10,460 bases of DNA, taken from assembly GCA_009780625.1 (NCBI GenBank), contig WQZR01000031.1, positions 1 to 10,460 on the forward strand, written 5' to 3'. The position numbers and the translations under genes are program-made. Below the pieces are notes generated by a model. The model had not been told where the DNA came from and did not search any database. It saw only the letters and a program-made list of their open reading frames with translations. Position 1 is the stretch's first letter. Every line of letters starts with the position of its first letter. Of this stretch, positions 1 through 5,213 are shown piece by piece. The stretch is from Bacillota bacterium. Its GTDB lineage: Bacteria > Bacillota > Clostridia > Christensenellales > UBA1242.

Positions 1-288
1 CTAAGGTTTTTAAGTTTAAGCGTTGGCATGGCAACAGTTTGCTTTATGGCAGCCATGTTTATATACGAAATGCACGGCGGAACAATATCAATAATTGAAG
101 CAAATTTGGCTTTGATTTCTGATATAAAAAACTATATGATTATAGGAACTTTATCACTTCTTGCAATCGAATTTTCGCTAAAAAAAGGACTCCTCATGTT
201 CTCCATGGGAGTCGCTGTGGTTTTTATTGTTTTGGGGTTTAGTTTCTTCCCAGAGTTTATAACGGGCTTAATTGGGCTATTTAGATAA
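1..288 (+). CDS. C-terminal part of an unrecognised integral membrane protein
   Basis: The frame is open from the first base of the window and ends at TAA 286-288, so this is the 3' end of a longer gene. An ATG at 28 exists, but no ribosome binding site precedes it and the preceding codons (L-R-F-L-S-L-S-V-G) read as membrane protein, so it is probably internal. The visible 95 residues are very hydrophobic: a helix over the first 20 or so residues, a short loop with His-Gly-Gly-Thr, a helix near 'MIIGTLSLLAIEF', a Lys-Lys turn, and a last helix ending in 'FITGLIGLFR'. That suggests about three transmembrane segments. I do not recognise the family. It converges with rsmD, and the last 12 bases (277-288) overlap that gene's 3' end. 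Confidence 0.6.
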   Translation, partial: LRFLSLSVGMATVCFMAAMFIYEMHGGTISIIEANLALISDIKNYMIIGTLSLLAIEFSLKKGLLMFSMGVAVVFIVLGFSFFPEFITGLIGLFR

Positions 289-894
289 GAAATAAACAAT
301 ATTGTTGTTATAGTCTCTTAGGTCTACACTAGAAAAATGTTTTTCAAAAAGCTCCACATATTTTTCGCTTTCTGTTTTAAAAACAACCATGCCGCTATTT
401 GATAGAAGTGGCAAAACTTCAATTGCAATTTGCTCTGGGTTTTCTAGGGTGTGTGGCGGGTCTAGAAAGATTATATTGAAATTCGCATGGCTCAGCCCCA
501 GATTATACACAGCTTTTTGCCAGTCGCTCCAAATGAGGGCAAGGTGTTCGTTTAAATCTGTTCTGATAAAGCCACCAATGTTTTGCCCAACCATTTTTGT
601 TGGGTTGCTGTGTACGGGCATCTGAGGAATAAGAGACTTAATATTTTCAAATGTAAAGTTTATGCCGTCTTTATGATGGTCCACAAACGTGATGTGTTTT
701 GCCCCGCGGCTTAAGGCTTCAAGACCTAGTGCACCAGTGCCGGAAAATAAATCCAGAACTTTTGCATCTTCAATCTGTCCAAAAAGAATGTTGAAAATGC
801 TTTCTTTAACTCTATCCATTGTCGGGCGAATGACATTCTTATCCGCTGGGAACTGAAGTTGTCTGCCTTTAAATTTTCCTGCGATTATTCTCAT
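277..894 (-). CDS. rsmD: 16S rRNA (guanine(966)-N2)-methyltransferase RsmD
   Basis: Transfers a methyl group from S-adenosylmethionine to N2 of G966 (E. coli numbering) of 16S rRNA in the small ribosomal subunit. The 205-residue length fits the family (about 180-200). It opens with the typical RsmD start 'MRIIAGKFKGRQL' and has 'RPTMDRVKESIFNIL' at 23-37, which is strongly diagnostic. The SAM-binding glycine motif 'VLDLFSGTGALGLEAL' is at 46-61, the acidic end of strand 2 is 'FVD' at 70-72, and the catalytic (N/D)PP(Y/F) motif appears as 'FLDPPH' at 143-148, with His in place of the usual aromatic residue. ATG 892-894 has no Shine-Dalgarno sequence; a -10-like TAGAAT ends only 6 bases upstream, so the message may be leaderless. 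The stop is TAG (277-279); reading through it would add only three residues before TAA. Confidence 0.95.
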   Translation of the reverse strand: MRIIAGKFKGRQLQFPADKNVIRPTMDRVKESIFNILFGQIEDAKVLDLFSGTGALGLEALSRGAKHITFVDHHKDGINFTFENIKSLIPQMPVHSNPTKMVGQNIGGFIRTDLNEHLALIWSDWQKAVYNLGLSHANFNIIFLDPPHTLENPEQIAIEVLPLLSNSGMVVFKTESEKYVELFEKHFSSVDLRDYNNNIVYFLSK

Positions 895-906
895 AGAATA
901 ATTCTA
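894..906. promoter_or_regulatory. Symmetrical double -10 element between rsmD and the PnuC-like gene
   Basis: The 13-base perfect palindrome TAGAATAATTCTA places a TAGAAT -10 hexamer on each strand, separated by one base. On the minus strand the hexamer (901-906) is preceded by TG plus one base (TGTTAGAAT, an extended -10) and lies 6 bases before the rsmD ATG, so transcription would start at or next to the start codon. On the plus strand the hexamer (894-899) would start transcription near 906, giving a leader of about 24 bases for the gene at 930. No convincing -35 box is visible on either strand. The element is seen directly; promoter activity is inferred. Confidence 0.5.
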
Positions 907-929
907 ACACAATTACGCAATATACCTTT

Positions 930-1673
930 ATGGAAAACACAACAGCGATAGAAATAAAAAAACACAAACCAATGAAGATGAGCACAATGGACTGGGTATA
1001 TCTTGCAATATTTATGGCAACAGTTGCTTTCGTTGTTGCAATGAGGCTTAGAAACGGCTTTGGAAATATTCTTTGGATTGCAGACATAAGCACGTTGTTT
1101 GGTGTGGCGTATGCAATCTTTTTGGCAAAGGGTCGATTTATTGCTTTTCCTCTAAACATTATTTCAACAATAATTTTAGGGGTCATCAGCGTGATGCAAG
1201 CCGTGTGGCTAAACGGTGTTCTCACACTTTTAATTGCCCTTCCGATGACGACGCTAGCAATGTTTAATTATAAAAAGAATCAAATAGGCGAGGGAGAGGC
1301 TGCCGAGCCAACAGTGAAAAGGCTTTCGGCAAAGCAACTTATGTATCTCCTGCCAGCAATGCTCGGTGCAATTGTTGCACTTATGTTGCTTCTTTATTAT
1401 GTTGGAGGCAATGTTTGGTATCTAGATGCATTGGTGTTCGTCACAACTGCAACGGCACTTGTTCTTTTGAGTAATCAATATCTTGAAATGTTTCATTTCT
1501 TTTTGCTAGCAAACGCTTTTAATATTGCAATGTTTATTATGTTAAGTTTTCAAAACATCAACAACATGAGCATGCTCTTTCTATTTGGAGTTTTCACAAT
1601 CACAAATGCAATAGGGTTATATAATTGGCTACGTATGTATAGAAGACAACAAGAGACTAAAAAAAGCGCCTAA
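930..1673 (+). CDS. pnuC: PnuC-family transporter (nicotinamide riboside or related vitamin)
   Basis: Resembles PnuC proteins, energy-independent facilitators that take up nicotinamide riboside or related B-vitamin precursors, which are then trapped by phosphorylation. The 247 residues contain about seven hydrophobic segments. Supporting pieces are 'NILWIADISTLFGVAYAIFLAKGRF' in two parts (46-58 and 59-70), matching the helix-plus-'AKGK' region of PnuC; 'WYLDALVFVTTATALVLL' (163-180), matching 'PxLDAxxxxxxxxAxxLM'; and 'QYLEMFHFFLLAN' (183-195), matching 'YLExWxxWxxxN'. The two tryptophans of that last motif are Phe188 and Phe191 here. Near the C-terminus 'ITNAIGLYNWLRM' matches the 'NxxGxxxW' ending. 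The hydrophilic loop near 113-136 is about 24 residues long. ATG 930 has no Shine-Dalgarno sequence; Met15, 17 and 20 are alternative starts and also lack one. The substrate cannot be assigned. The TAA stop lies inside the terminator hairpin. Confidence 0.72.
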   Translation: MENTTAIEIKKHKPMKMSTMDWVYLAIFMATVAFVVAMRLRNGFGNILWIADISTLFGVAYAIFLAKGRFIAFPLNIISTIILGVISVMQAVWLNGVLTLLIALPMTTLAMFNYKKNQIGEGEAAEPTVKRLSAKQLMYLLPAMLGAIVALMLLLYYVGGNVWYLDALVFVTTATALVLLSNQYLEMFHFFLLANAFNIAMFIMLSFQNINNMSMLFLFGVFTITNAIGLYNWLRMYRRQQETKKSA

Positions 1674-1683
1674 GCGCTTTTTT
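1659..1683. terminator. Bidirectional intrinsic terminator between the PnuC-like gene and rpmF
   Basis: AAAAAAGCGC, loop CTAA (1670-1673), GCGCTTTTTT: a GCGC/GCGC stem extended by A-T pairs with a T run on both strands. It can stop transcripts of the PnuC-like gene (plus) and of rpmF (minus; stop codon at 1692-1694). The TAA of the PnuC-like gene (1671-1673) is the loop itself. Confidence 0.85.
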
Positions 1684-1691
1684 GATTTAAG

Positions 1692-1904
1692 TTATTTTTT
1701 TGTTTTTTCTTGTTTCACGTCAACAGTAATAACTTCGCCAGCTTTTGTTTTTTTGTAGAATCCGCATTTTGTGCAAGCAAAGTGTGGCCTTTTTGGCTCT
1801 TTACATTGGCTGCATGGGCCAAATTCTGGCATCTCAGTAACGCGGTTTGCACTGCGTCTACTTCTTGTTTTTGCTTTTGATACTTTCTGCTTTGGAACTG
1901 CCAT
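1692..1904 (-). CDS. rpmF: 50S ribosomal protein L32
   Basis: Small structural protein of the large ribosomal subunit. The 70-residue product begins 'MAVPKQKVSKAKTRSRRS', the characteristic L32 N-terminus with its basic stretch. Residues 32-48 carry CxxC - 10 residues - CxxC ('CSQC' and 'CTKC'), the complete zinc-ribbon form; some paralogous L32 proteins have lost these cysteines. GAGAGG (plus-strand 1912-1917) lies 7 bases from the ATG, and a consensus sigma-A promoter lies further upstream. It ends in TAA next to the shared terminator. In many Bacillota rpmF is directly upstream of plsX and follows a yceD-type gene; neither is so here. Identification is secure. Confidence 0.97.
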   Translation of the reverse strand: MAVPKQKVSKAKTRSRRSANRVTEMPEFGPCSQCKEPKRPHFACTKCGFYKKTKAGEVITVDVKQEKTKK

Positions 1905-1940
1905 GTCTAAACCTCTCTTGTGTATATTTTATAACAACAT

Positions 1941-1969
1941 ATTATATATGATACGCTTAAGATTGTCAA
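1941..1969 (-). promoter_or_regulatory. Consensus sigma-A promoter of rpmF
   Basis: Read on the minus strand: TTGACA (plus coordinates 1964-1969), a 17-base spacer, then TATAAT (1941-1946). All 12 consensus positions match and the spacing is ideal, as expected for a strongly expressed ribosomal protein gene. Transcription would start near 1934, giving a leader of about 30 bases. Confidence 0.93.
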
Positions 1970-2002
1970 CCAATTATGTTAAACTTAAAACAGAGGTATA
2001 AC

Positions 2003-2584
2003 ATGAAAGAGATTGAAATTTTGGTTGAAGTTTTGGAAAGCGAAGAAAAGGTTTTAAAAGCACTTGAGAAGTTTGAGTTTAAGGGCGACAAACTTACAGT
2101 GGACACATATATCTGCGACCCATTAAGACCAGCCACCAAACCAACAGTGAACAAGAAAAACGGCAATGTTGAACTTGAAGAATGTATTAGGGTAAGAGAA
2201 GCCAACAACAAAGTTTTGATTACACATAAAATCAACAGATTTGATGAAGCAGGAAACTGGCAATATGCAGACGAATTTGAAACGCAAGTGACAAACGCAA
2301 AAGAAACTCTAGATATATTCTATAGCATTGGGTTTAAAGAACTTGTGAAAGTAAGAAATCTAAAACGGGTTTATGTTTTTGGAAACTATGAAATTGTGTT
2401 TGAAAGGGTGGACGAACTTGGGTTATTTCTAGAAGTTGAGTTTTCAACAGATGATGAGAAGGTGGACATTGTTAAAACAAGAAGAGAAATTCAAAAATTT
2501 ATTGATAGCTTAGGGTTTAAAACCGCACCAGAATCTGGAATGGGAAAACCAGAAATGATGCTTAAATTAAAAAAACTGGTATAA
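2003..2584 (+). CDS. CYTH-domain protein, class IV adenylate cyclase (CyaB)-like
   Basis: CYTH proteins form an eight-stranded tunnel that binds triphosphates with divalent metal; members include CyaB adenylate cyclases, thiamine triphosphatases and inorganic triphosphatases. ATG 2003 was chosen because AGAGG (1992-1996) sits 6 bases before it; a longer reading from 1976 would overlap the rpmF promoter and adds unrelated residues. The 193-residue product starts 'MKEIEILVEV', where the family has ExExK. Later pieces fit: 'CIRVRE' (the LRxR strand), 'VLITHK' (LTxK), an acidic 'EFET', 'GFKELVKVRNLKR' (GFxxxxxxxKxR) and 'LGLFLEVEF' (GxFxExE). The Lys of ExExK is Leu7, so nucleotide handling may be altered or lost. 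The substrate cannot be told from sequence, and the gene stands alone between two convergent/divergent neighbours. Its TAA lies within the terminator stem-loop. Confidence 0.8.
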   Translation: MKEIEILVEVLESEEKVLKALEKFEFKGDKLTVDTYICDPLRPATKPTVNKKNGNVELEECIRVREANNKVLITHKINRFDEAGNWQYADEFETQVTNAKETLDIFYSIGFKELVKVRNLKRVYVFGNYEIVFERVDELGLFLEVEFSTDDEKVDIVKTRREIQKFIDSLGFKTAPESGMGKPEMMLKLKKLV

Positions 2585-2594
2585 CCAGTTTTTT
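2570..2594. terminator. Bidirectional intrinsic terminator between the CYTH gene and ndk
   Basis: AAAAAACTGGT (2570-2580), loop ATA, ACCAGTTTTTT (2584-2594): an 11-base-pair stem with T runs on both strands, so it can end the CYTH transcript and the opposing ndk transcript. The CYTH stop codon TAA (2582-2584) lies at the loop/stem junction. Confidence 0.85.
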
Positions 2595-2603
2595 AATTAC
2601 AAT

Positions 2604-2629
2604 ACGTCAGCACCAGGTGACGTTTTTTT
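2604..2629 (+). terminator. Second hairpin terminator after the CYTH gene
   Basis: ACGTCA (2604-2609) and TGACGT (2618-2623) form a 6-base-pair stem around an 8-base loop, followed by seven T on the plus strand. The orientation suits backup termination of the CYTH transcript before it enters ndk. It is weaker than the preceding hairpin. Confidence 0.6.
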
Positions 2630-2632
2630 CTT

Positions 2633-3133
2633 TCATTTATCAAAGTAGAACAATTCTTCGAAATATTGTGGGAAGAAGCGATGAATTTCAAGTGCACCAG
2701 CCGAAACTGTTTCGCCATTCAGCATGCCAACATCTTTTGGGTCTGTGCAGTGAATAACGTTGTTTGTTGTGCTTTCGCCTAGAAGAAAGCGAATAGTTCC
2801 TTCATTCCAGTCTTCTTGCATTGTTGGACCAACAAGCGCCTTAAGTCTTGCTTCAGCGTCGTCGCCTTCAATGATGAAGCCTCTGACTGTTTGTCCTGTC
2901 CAAATTCTTGTAAGTTCTTCAAAAACGTTGTAGCCGGCTCTTTTGTTATATGCTTCTGTGTTTGTGTGTCCATAGTGAGATTGAACAAGTTTTGGAGTGA
3001 ATGTGATGTCTTCTTCAATATAGACTGCAAGTCCTGCTTCTTCAATCATCTCAATAATTTGCTCGATGATTTCTTCTCTGTTTTCTTTTTTCATGATGTG
3101 TGGTTTAATCATTGCGTATGTGTATTGTTTCAT
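2633..3133 (-). CDS. ndk: Nucleoside diphosphate kinase
   Basis: Moves the gamma phosphate of ATP onto NDPs through a phosphohistidine intermediate, balancing NTP and dNTP pools in the cytoplasm. 'TYAMIKP' (5-11) is the family start with the conserved Lys10. 'HYG' (53-55), 'GFIIEG' (85-90), 'LVGPT' (100-104) and 'EGTIRFLLG' (111-119) follow in the usual order. The active-site segment is 'NNVIHCTD' (124-131), with His128 as the presumed catalytic residue; most Ndk proteins have NxxHGSD, so Gly-Ser is replaced by Cys-Thr. At 166 residues it is longer than typical bacterial Ndk (about 135-150), with extra residues near 56-70 and after the active site (132-145) before the 'EIHRFF' helix. Minus-strand AAGGAG lies 5-6 bases before the ATG. 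The stop is TGA. Confidence 0.93.
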   Translation of the reverse strand: MKQYTYAMIKPHIMKKENREEIIEQIIEMIEEAGLAVYIEEDITFTPKLVQSHYGHTNTEAYNKRAGYNVFEELTRIWTGQTVRGFIIEGDDAEARLKALVGPTMQEDWNEGTIRFLLGESTTNNVIHCTDPKDVGMLNGETVSAGALEIHRFFPQYFEELFYFDK

Positions 3134-3164
3134 ATGTTCTCCTTAATAAATTTTGTTATCGGCA

Positions 3165-3193
3165 ATTTTACCACTTTTAAAAAGCTTTTACAA
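3165..3193 (-). promoter_or_regulatory. Probable sigma-A promoter of ndk
   Basis: On the minus strand, TTGTAA (plus coordinates 3188-3193), a 17-base spacer, then TAAAAT (3165-3170). The hexamers match consensus at 4 and 5 of 6 positions and the spacing is ideal. It lies about 30 bases upstream of the ndk start. Confidence 0.65.
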
Positions 3194-3221
3194 CAAAACT
3201 CTATGATATATTTTTTTTGCG

Positions 3222-3230
3222 TGTTAGAAT
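3222..3230 (+). promoter_or_regulatory. Extended -10 promoter for the orf88-plsX-rnc unit
   Basis: TGTTAGAAT is a TG-N-TAGAAT extended -10 element located 33 bases before the ATG at 3264. No good -35 box lies 16-18 bases upstream, which is tolerated when the TG extension is present. It is the best plus-strand candidate in the ndk/orf88 divergent gap. Confidence 0.5.
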
Positions 3231-3263
3231 AAACAATGAAGTAAAAACATTTAAGGAGAGAAG

Positions 3264-3530
3264 ATGTTAGAAATAGGAATTGTTATGCTTATCATCGAAC
3301 TTGTGCGCGTGATTCAACTTAGAGGAAAAACCATAGAACAACTCACACCACAACAGATGAACAGAATTCAAACAGAAGTAGACAGAAGAAGAGGTCAAAT
3401 GACAAGAGAACAAGTGCTTGAGAAAAAGCAAAAATCTCTGGTTGTTCTGATTATTGGTCTTGTTGCAGCAATCACAGTTTGGCTGCTTATGGTAATCTTT
3501 GTGATTCCATTGATGCTTGAAAATATGTAA
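3264..3530 (+). CDS. Small two-helix membrane protein of unknown function
   Basis: I do not recognise this 88-residue protein. AAGGAG (3253-3258) precedes ATG 3264 at good spacing and an extended -10 lies upstream, so it looks genuinely expressed. A hydrophobic N-terminal segment (about 1-18, 'GIVMLIIELVRVIQL') is followed by a charged Arg/Gln/Lys-rich stretch (19-57, including 'DRRRGQMTREQVLEKKQK') and a long hydrophobic helix (58-84). The positive residues before the second helix suggest that the middle loop faces the cytoplasm, with both ends outside or buried. It ends 16 bases before plsX and is probably cotranscribed with it. This position suggests, but does not prove, a link to membrane-lipid synthesis. 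Confidence 0.8.
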   Translation: MLEIGIVMLIIELVRVIQLRGKTIEQLTPQQMNRIQTEVDRRRGQMTREQVLEKKQKSLVVLIIGLVAAITVWLLMVIFVIPLMLENM

Positions 3531-3546
3531 GAATAAAAGGATAGAT

Positions 3547-4575
3547 ATGAGTTTAAAAATTGTTTTAGATTGTAACGGTGGAGACCATGGCACAGTTGAA
3601 GCCATAAAGGGTGCAGTTGAAGCACTTAAGGAAAACCCAAAACTAGAACTTGTTCTGGTTGGAGTTAGAGAAGAAATTGAAACATTGATTAAAGAAAGCC
3701 AATACACCGGCGGACGATATGAAATTATTGACGGCGAAAAAATAAACGACACAGAAGACAACCCAACGGCTGTTTTTAGACAATATCCAAATTCTTCGGT
3801 TGTTGTTTCGTTTTCAACAGCAAAAACAAGAGAAGACGTTGGGGCAGTTGTTTCTGCAGGAAGCACTGGAACAGTTTTGACGGCTGCTGTTATTAAACTT
3901 GGAAGACAGAAGGGAATAAAACGCCCAACACTTATGGTTTCTTTTCCAACCGTGACAGGCGGAAAAGTTCTTTTGACTGACTGTGGTGCAAACGTGGACA
4001 GCACATCTGATATGCAGGTTCAATGGGCACTTCTTGCAAATGCATATGCAAAAAGATATATGCGAGTTGAAAACCCAAGAATTGGGCTTTTGAACGTTGG
4101 TGTTGAAGAAAACAAAGGCGACCTTAGAGCAAAAGAAGTTTTTGGTTTATTAAAAGCAAGAACGGATATAAATTTTACAGGCAATATGGAATCGAGAGAA
4201 TTTATCACTGGTGCTTTTGACATAATTGTTGCGGACGGTTTTGCTGGAAACGTTTTGATGAAATCAACAGAAGGCACTGGAATGGCAGTTGGAAAATTGC
4301 TTAAAGGTGCACTTATGAAAAACATAAAAACAAAAATTGGTGCACTTCTTATTAAGAGCGGACTAAAACCAATCAGAAAAATGATGGATTATACAAACTT
4401 TGGCGGAGCAAACTTCCTAGGTTGTCAAAAACTTGTTGTGAAGTGCCATGGCTCGAGTAAAGCAAAATCTATTCGCATTGCAATTTTGGAAACATACGAT
4501 GTTCTAGAATCAGGCGTGCTTGAAGATATCAAAGCAGTTGCTGCGGAATTTGCGGCAGAAGGAGCAAATGAGTAA
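3547..4575 (+). CDS. plsX: Phosphate acyltransferase PlsX
   Basis: Converts acyl-ACP and orthophosphate to acyl-phosphate, the donor used by PlsY to acylate glycerol-3-phosphate, the first committed step of phospholipid synthesis in most Bacillota. It is a peripheral membrane enzyme. The start at 3547 places the family opening 'LKIVLDCNGGD' at the N-terminus, after AAAAGG at 6 bases; a longer reading from 3517 only adds sequence overlapping the previous gene. Conserved blocks are 'SAGSTGTVL', 'GIKRPTLMVSFPT', 'LLTDCGANVD', 'PRIGLLNVGVEENKG', 'NFTGNMESREF', 'VADGFAGNVLMKSTEG' and 'FGGANFLG'. The length of 342 residues is normal. The usual first motif DxMGGDxxP is DCNGGDHGT here. The last 8 bases overlap rnc (ATGAGTAA), which suggests translational coupling. 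No acpP follows. Confidence 0.95.
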   Translation: MSLKIVLDCNGGDHGTVEAIKGAVEALKENPKLELVLVGVREEIETLIKESQYTGGRYEIIDGEKINDTEDNPTAVFRQYPNSSVVVSFSTAKTREDVGAVVSAGSTGTVLTAAVIKLGRQKGIKRPTLMVSFPTVTGGKVLLTDCGANVDSTSDMQVQWALLANAYAKRYMRVENPRIGLLNVGVEENKGDLRAKEVFGLLKARTDINFTGNMESREFITGAFDIIVADGFAGNVLMKSTEGTGMAVGKLLKGALMKNIKTKIGALLIKSGLKPIRKMMDYTNFGGANFLGCQKLVVKCHGSSKAKSIRIAILETYDVLESGVLEDIKAVAAEFAAEGANE

Positions 4576-5137
4576 GAACAGAAAAAACGAAAACGAACGT
4601 TTAGAATGGTTTGGAGACAGTCTGCTTACCTTTTTTGTCTCTAGAATTTTATATGAAAAATATCCAACTCTGACAGAAGGCGAACTTACAAGCAAAAGAA
4701 AAAATCTTGTTTCAACAAGAATTCTTGCTCAGGCAACAAGACAACTAGATTATGTTGTGACGGGGCTAAAAGAAAAAAGCGAAAAACAACTTGCCGACAT
4801 TTTTGAAATGGAACTAGCAACTGTATATTTCGAAGAAGGCTTAGATGCAGCCGAATCTTTTGTTGTGAAAAATCTTATCAAGAAATTTGAAACAGTTGCA
4901 AGCCGCATTGTGGACTATAAAACAGTGCTTCAAGAAAAGCTTCAACAAAACGGAACGGTTAAGATTTCATACGAGACATATGAAACCGAAGAATCAATCA
5001 GAATCAACATTGCCGAGAAAACATATTTCAGCATTGTTTTGATTGGAAAAAAGGTTTTGGGCGAGGGCACAGGCAGAAGCAAGAAGGATGCAGAGCAAAA
5101 TGCAGCAAGGAGTGCTTTGAAAACGCTTGCAAAATAA
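4568..5137 (+). CDS. rnc: Ribonuclease III, N-terminally shortened
   Basis: RNase III cuts double-stranded RNA in rRNA precursors, mRNAs and antisense duplexes. ATG 4568 overlaps the plsX stop and follows AGAAGGAG at short spacing. The 189-residue product begins 'MSKNRKNENERLEWFGD', so the signature NERLExxGD starts at residue 9, whereas E. coli has it at 37. The roughly 28 residues forming the first helices, with the 'ALTHxSY' motif, are absent. All catalytic acids are kept: E10, E13 and D17 (E. coli E38, E41, D45) and D77, E80 in 'LADIFE' (D114, E117). The double-stranded-RNA-binding domain covers about 115-189, with 'DYKTVLQEKLQ' at its start and 'GTGRSKKDAEQNAARSAL' at its end, but its middle GPxHxxxF motif is not recognisable. 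A longer in-frame reading from TTG 4520 gives no RNase III-like sequence. Mini-RNase III lacks the RNA-binding domain instead, so this is not that form. Confidence 0.88.
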   Translation: MSKNRKNENERLEWFGDSLLTFFVSRILYEKYPTLTEGELTSKRKNLVSTRILAQATRQLDYVVTGLKEKSEKQLADIFEMELATVYFEEGLDAAESFVVKNLIKKFETVASRIVDYKTVLQEKLQQNGTVKISYETYETEESIRINIAEKTYFSIVLIGKKVLGEGTGRSKKDAEQNAARSALKTLAK

Positions 5138-5153
5138 TTTTCTGTGCTATAAT
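5127..5153 (+). promoter_or_regulatory. Probable promoter for the two CDP-alcohol phosphotransferase genes
   Basis: TGCTATAAT (5145-5153) is a perfect -10 with a TG extension; TTGCAA (5127-5132) lies 15 bases upstream as a short-spaced -35 candidate that overlaps the end of rnc. Transcription would start near 5160, leaving a leader of about 54 bases. There is no terminator between rnc and this site, so read-through from the plsX unit is also likely. Confidence 0.6.
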
Positions 5154-5213
5154 CTAAAGTATAAATTGCGACATAAAATCGCGCATATATAAAAAAGGAG
5201 CTAAAAAGTACAA

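Noticed and set aside
295..306. 12-base perfect palindrome AACAATATTGTT near the 3' end of rsmD
   Set aside because: It lies inside coding sequence, has no loop or T run, and is AT-rich enough to be chance.
869..1225. Minus-strand open frame of 118 residues opposite the PnuC-like gene
   Set aside because: It overlaps the clear promoter region and a well-supported plus-strand gene, has no ribosome binding site, and looks like a shadow.
1918..1945. Plus-strand promoter for the CYTH gene (TTGTGT, 16 bases, TATTAT)
   Set aside because: Both hexamers are weak matches and overlap the perfect rpmF promoter in AT-rich sequence, so chance cannot be excluded.
3267..4004. Long minus-strand open frame opposite orf88 and plsX
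   Set aside because: It is antisense to strongly conserved plsX coding sequence with low-complexity Ser/Thr-rich translation; typical shadow frame.
5166..5185. Possible regulatory stem GCGA/TCGC upstream of the first CDP-alcohol phosphotransferase gene
   Set aside because: Only four base pairs around a 7-base loop; too weak to support a riboswitch or attenuator.
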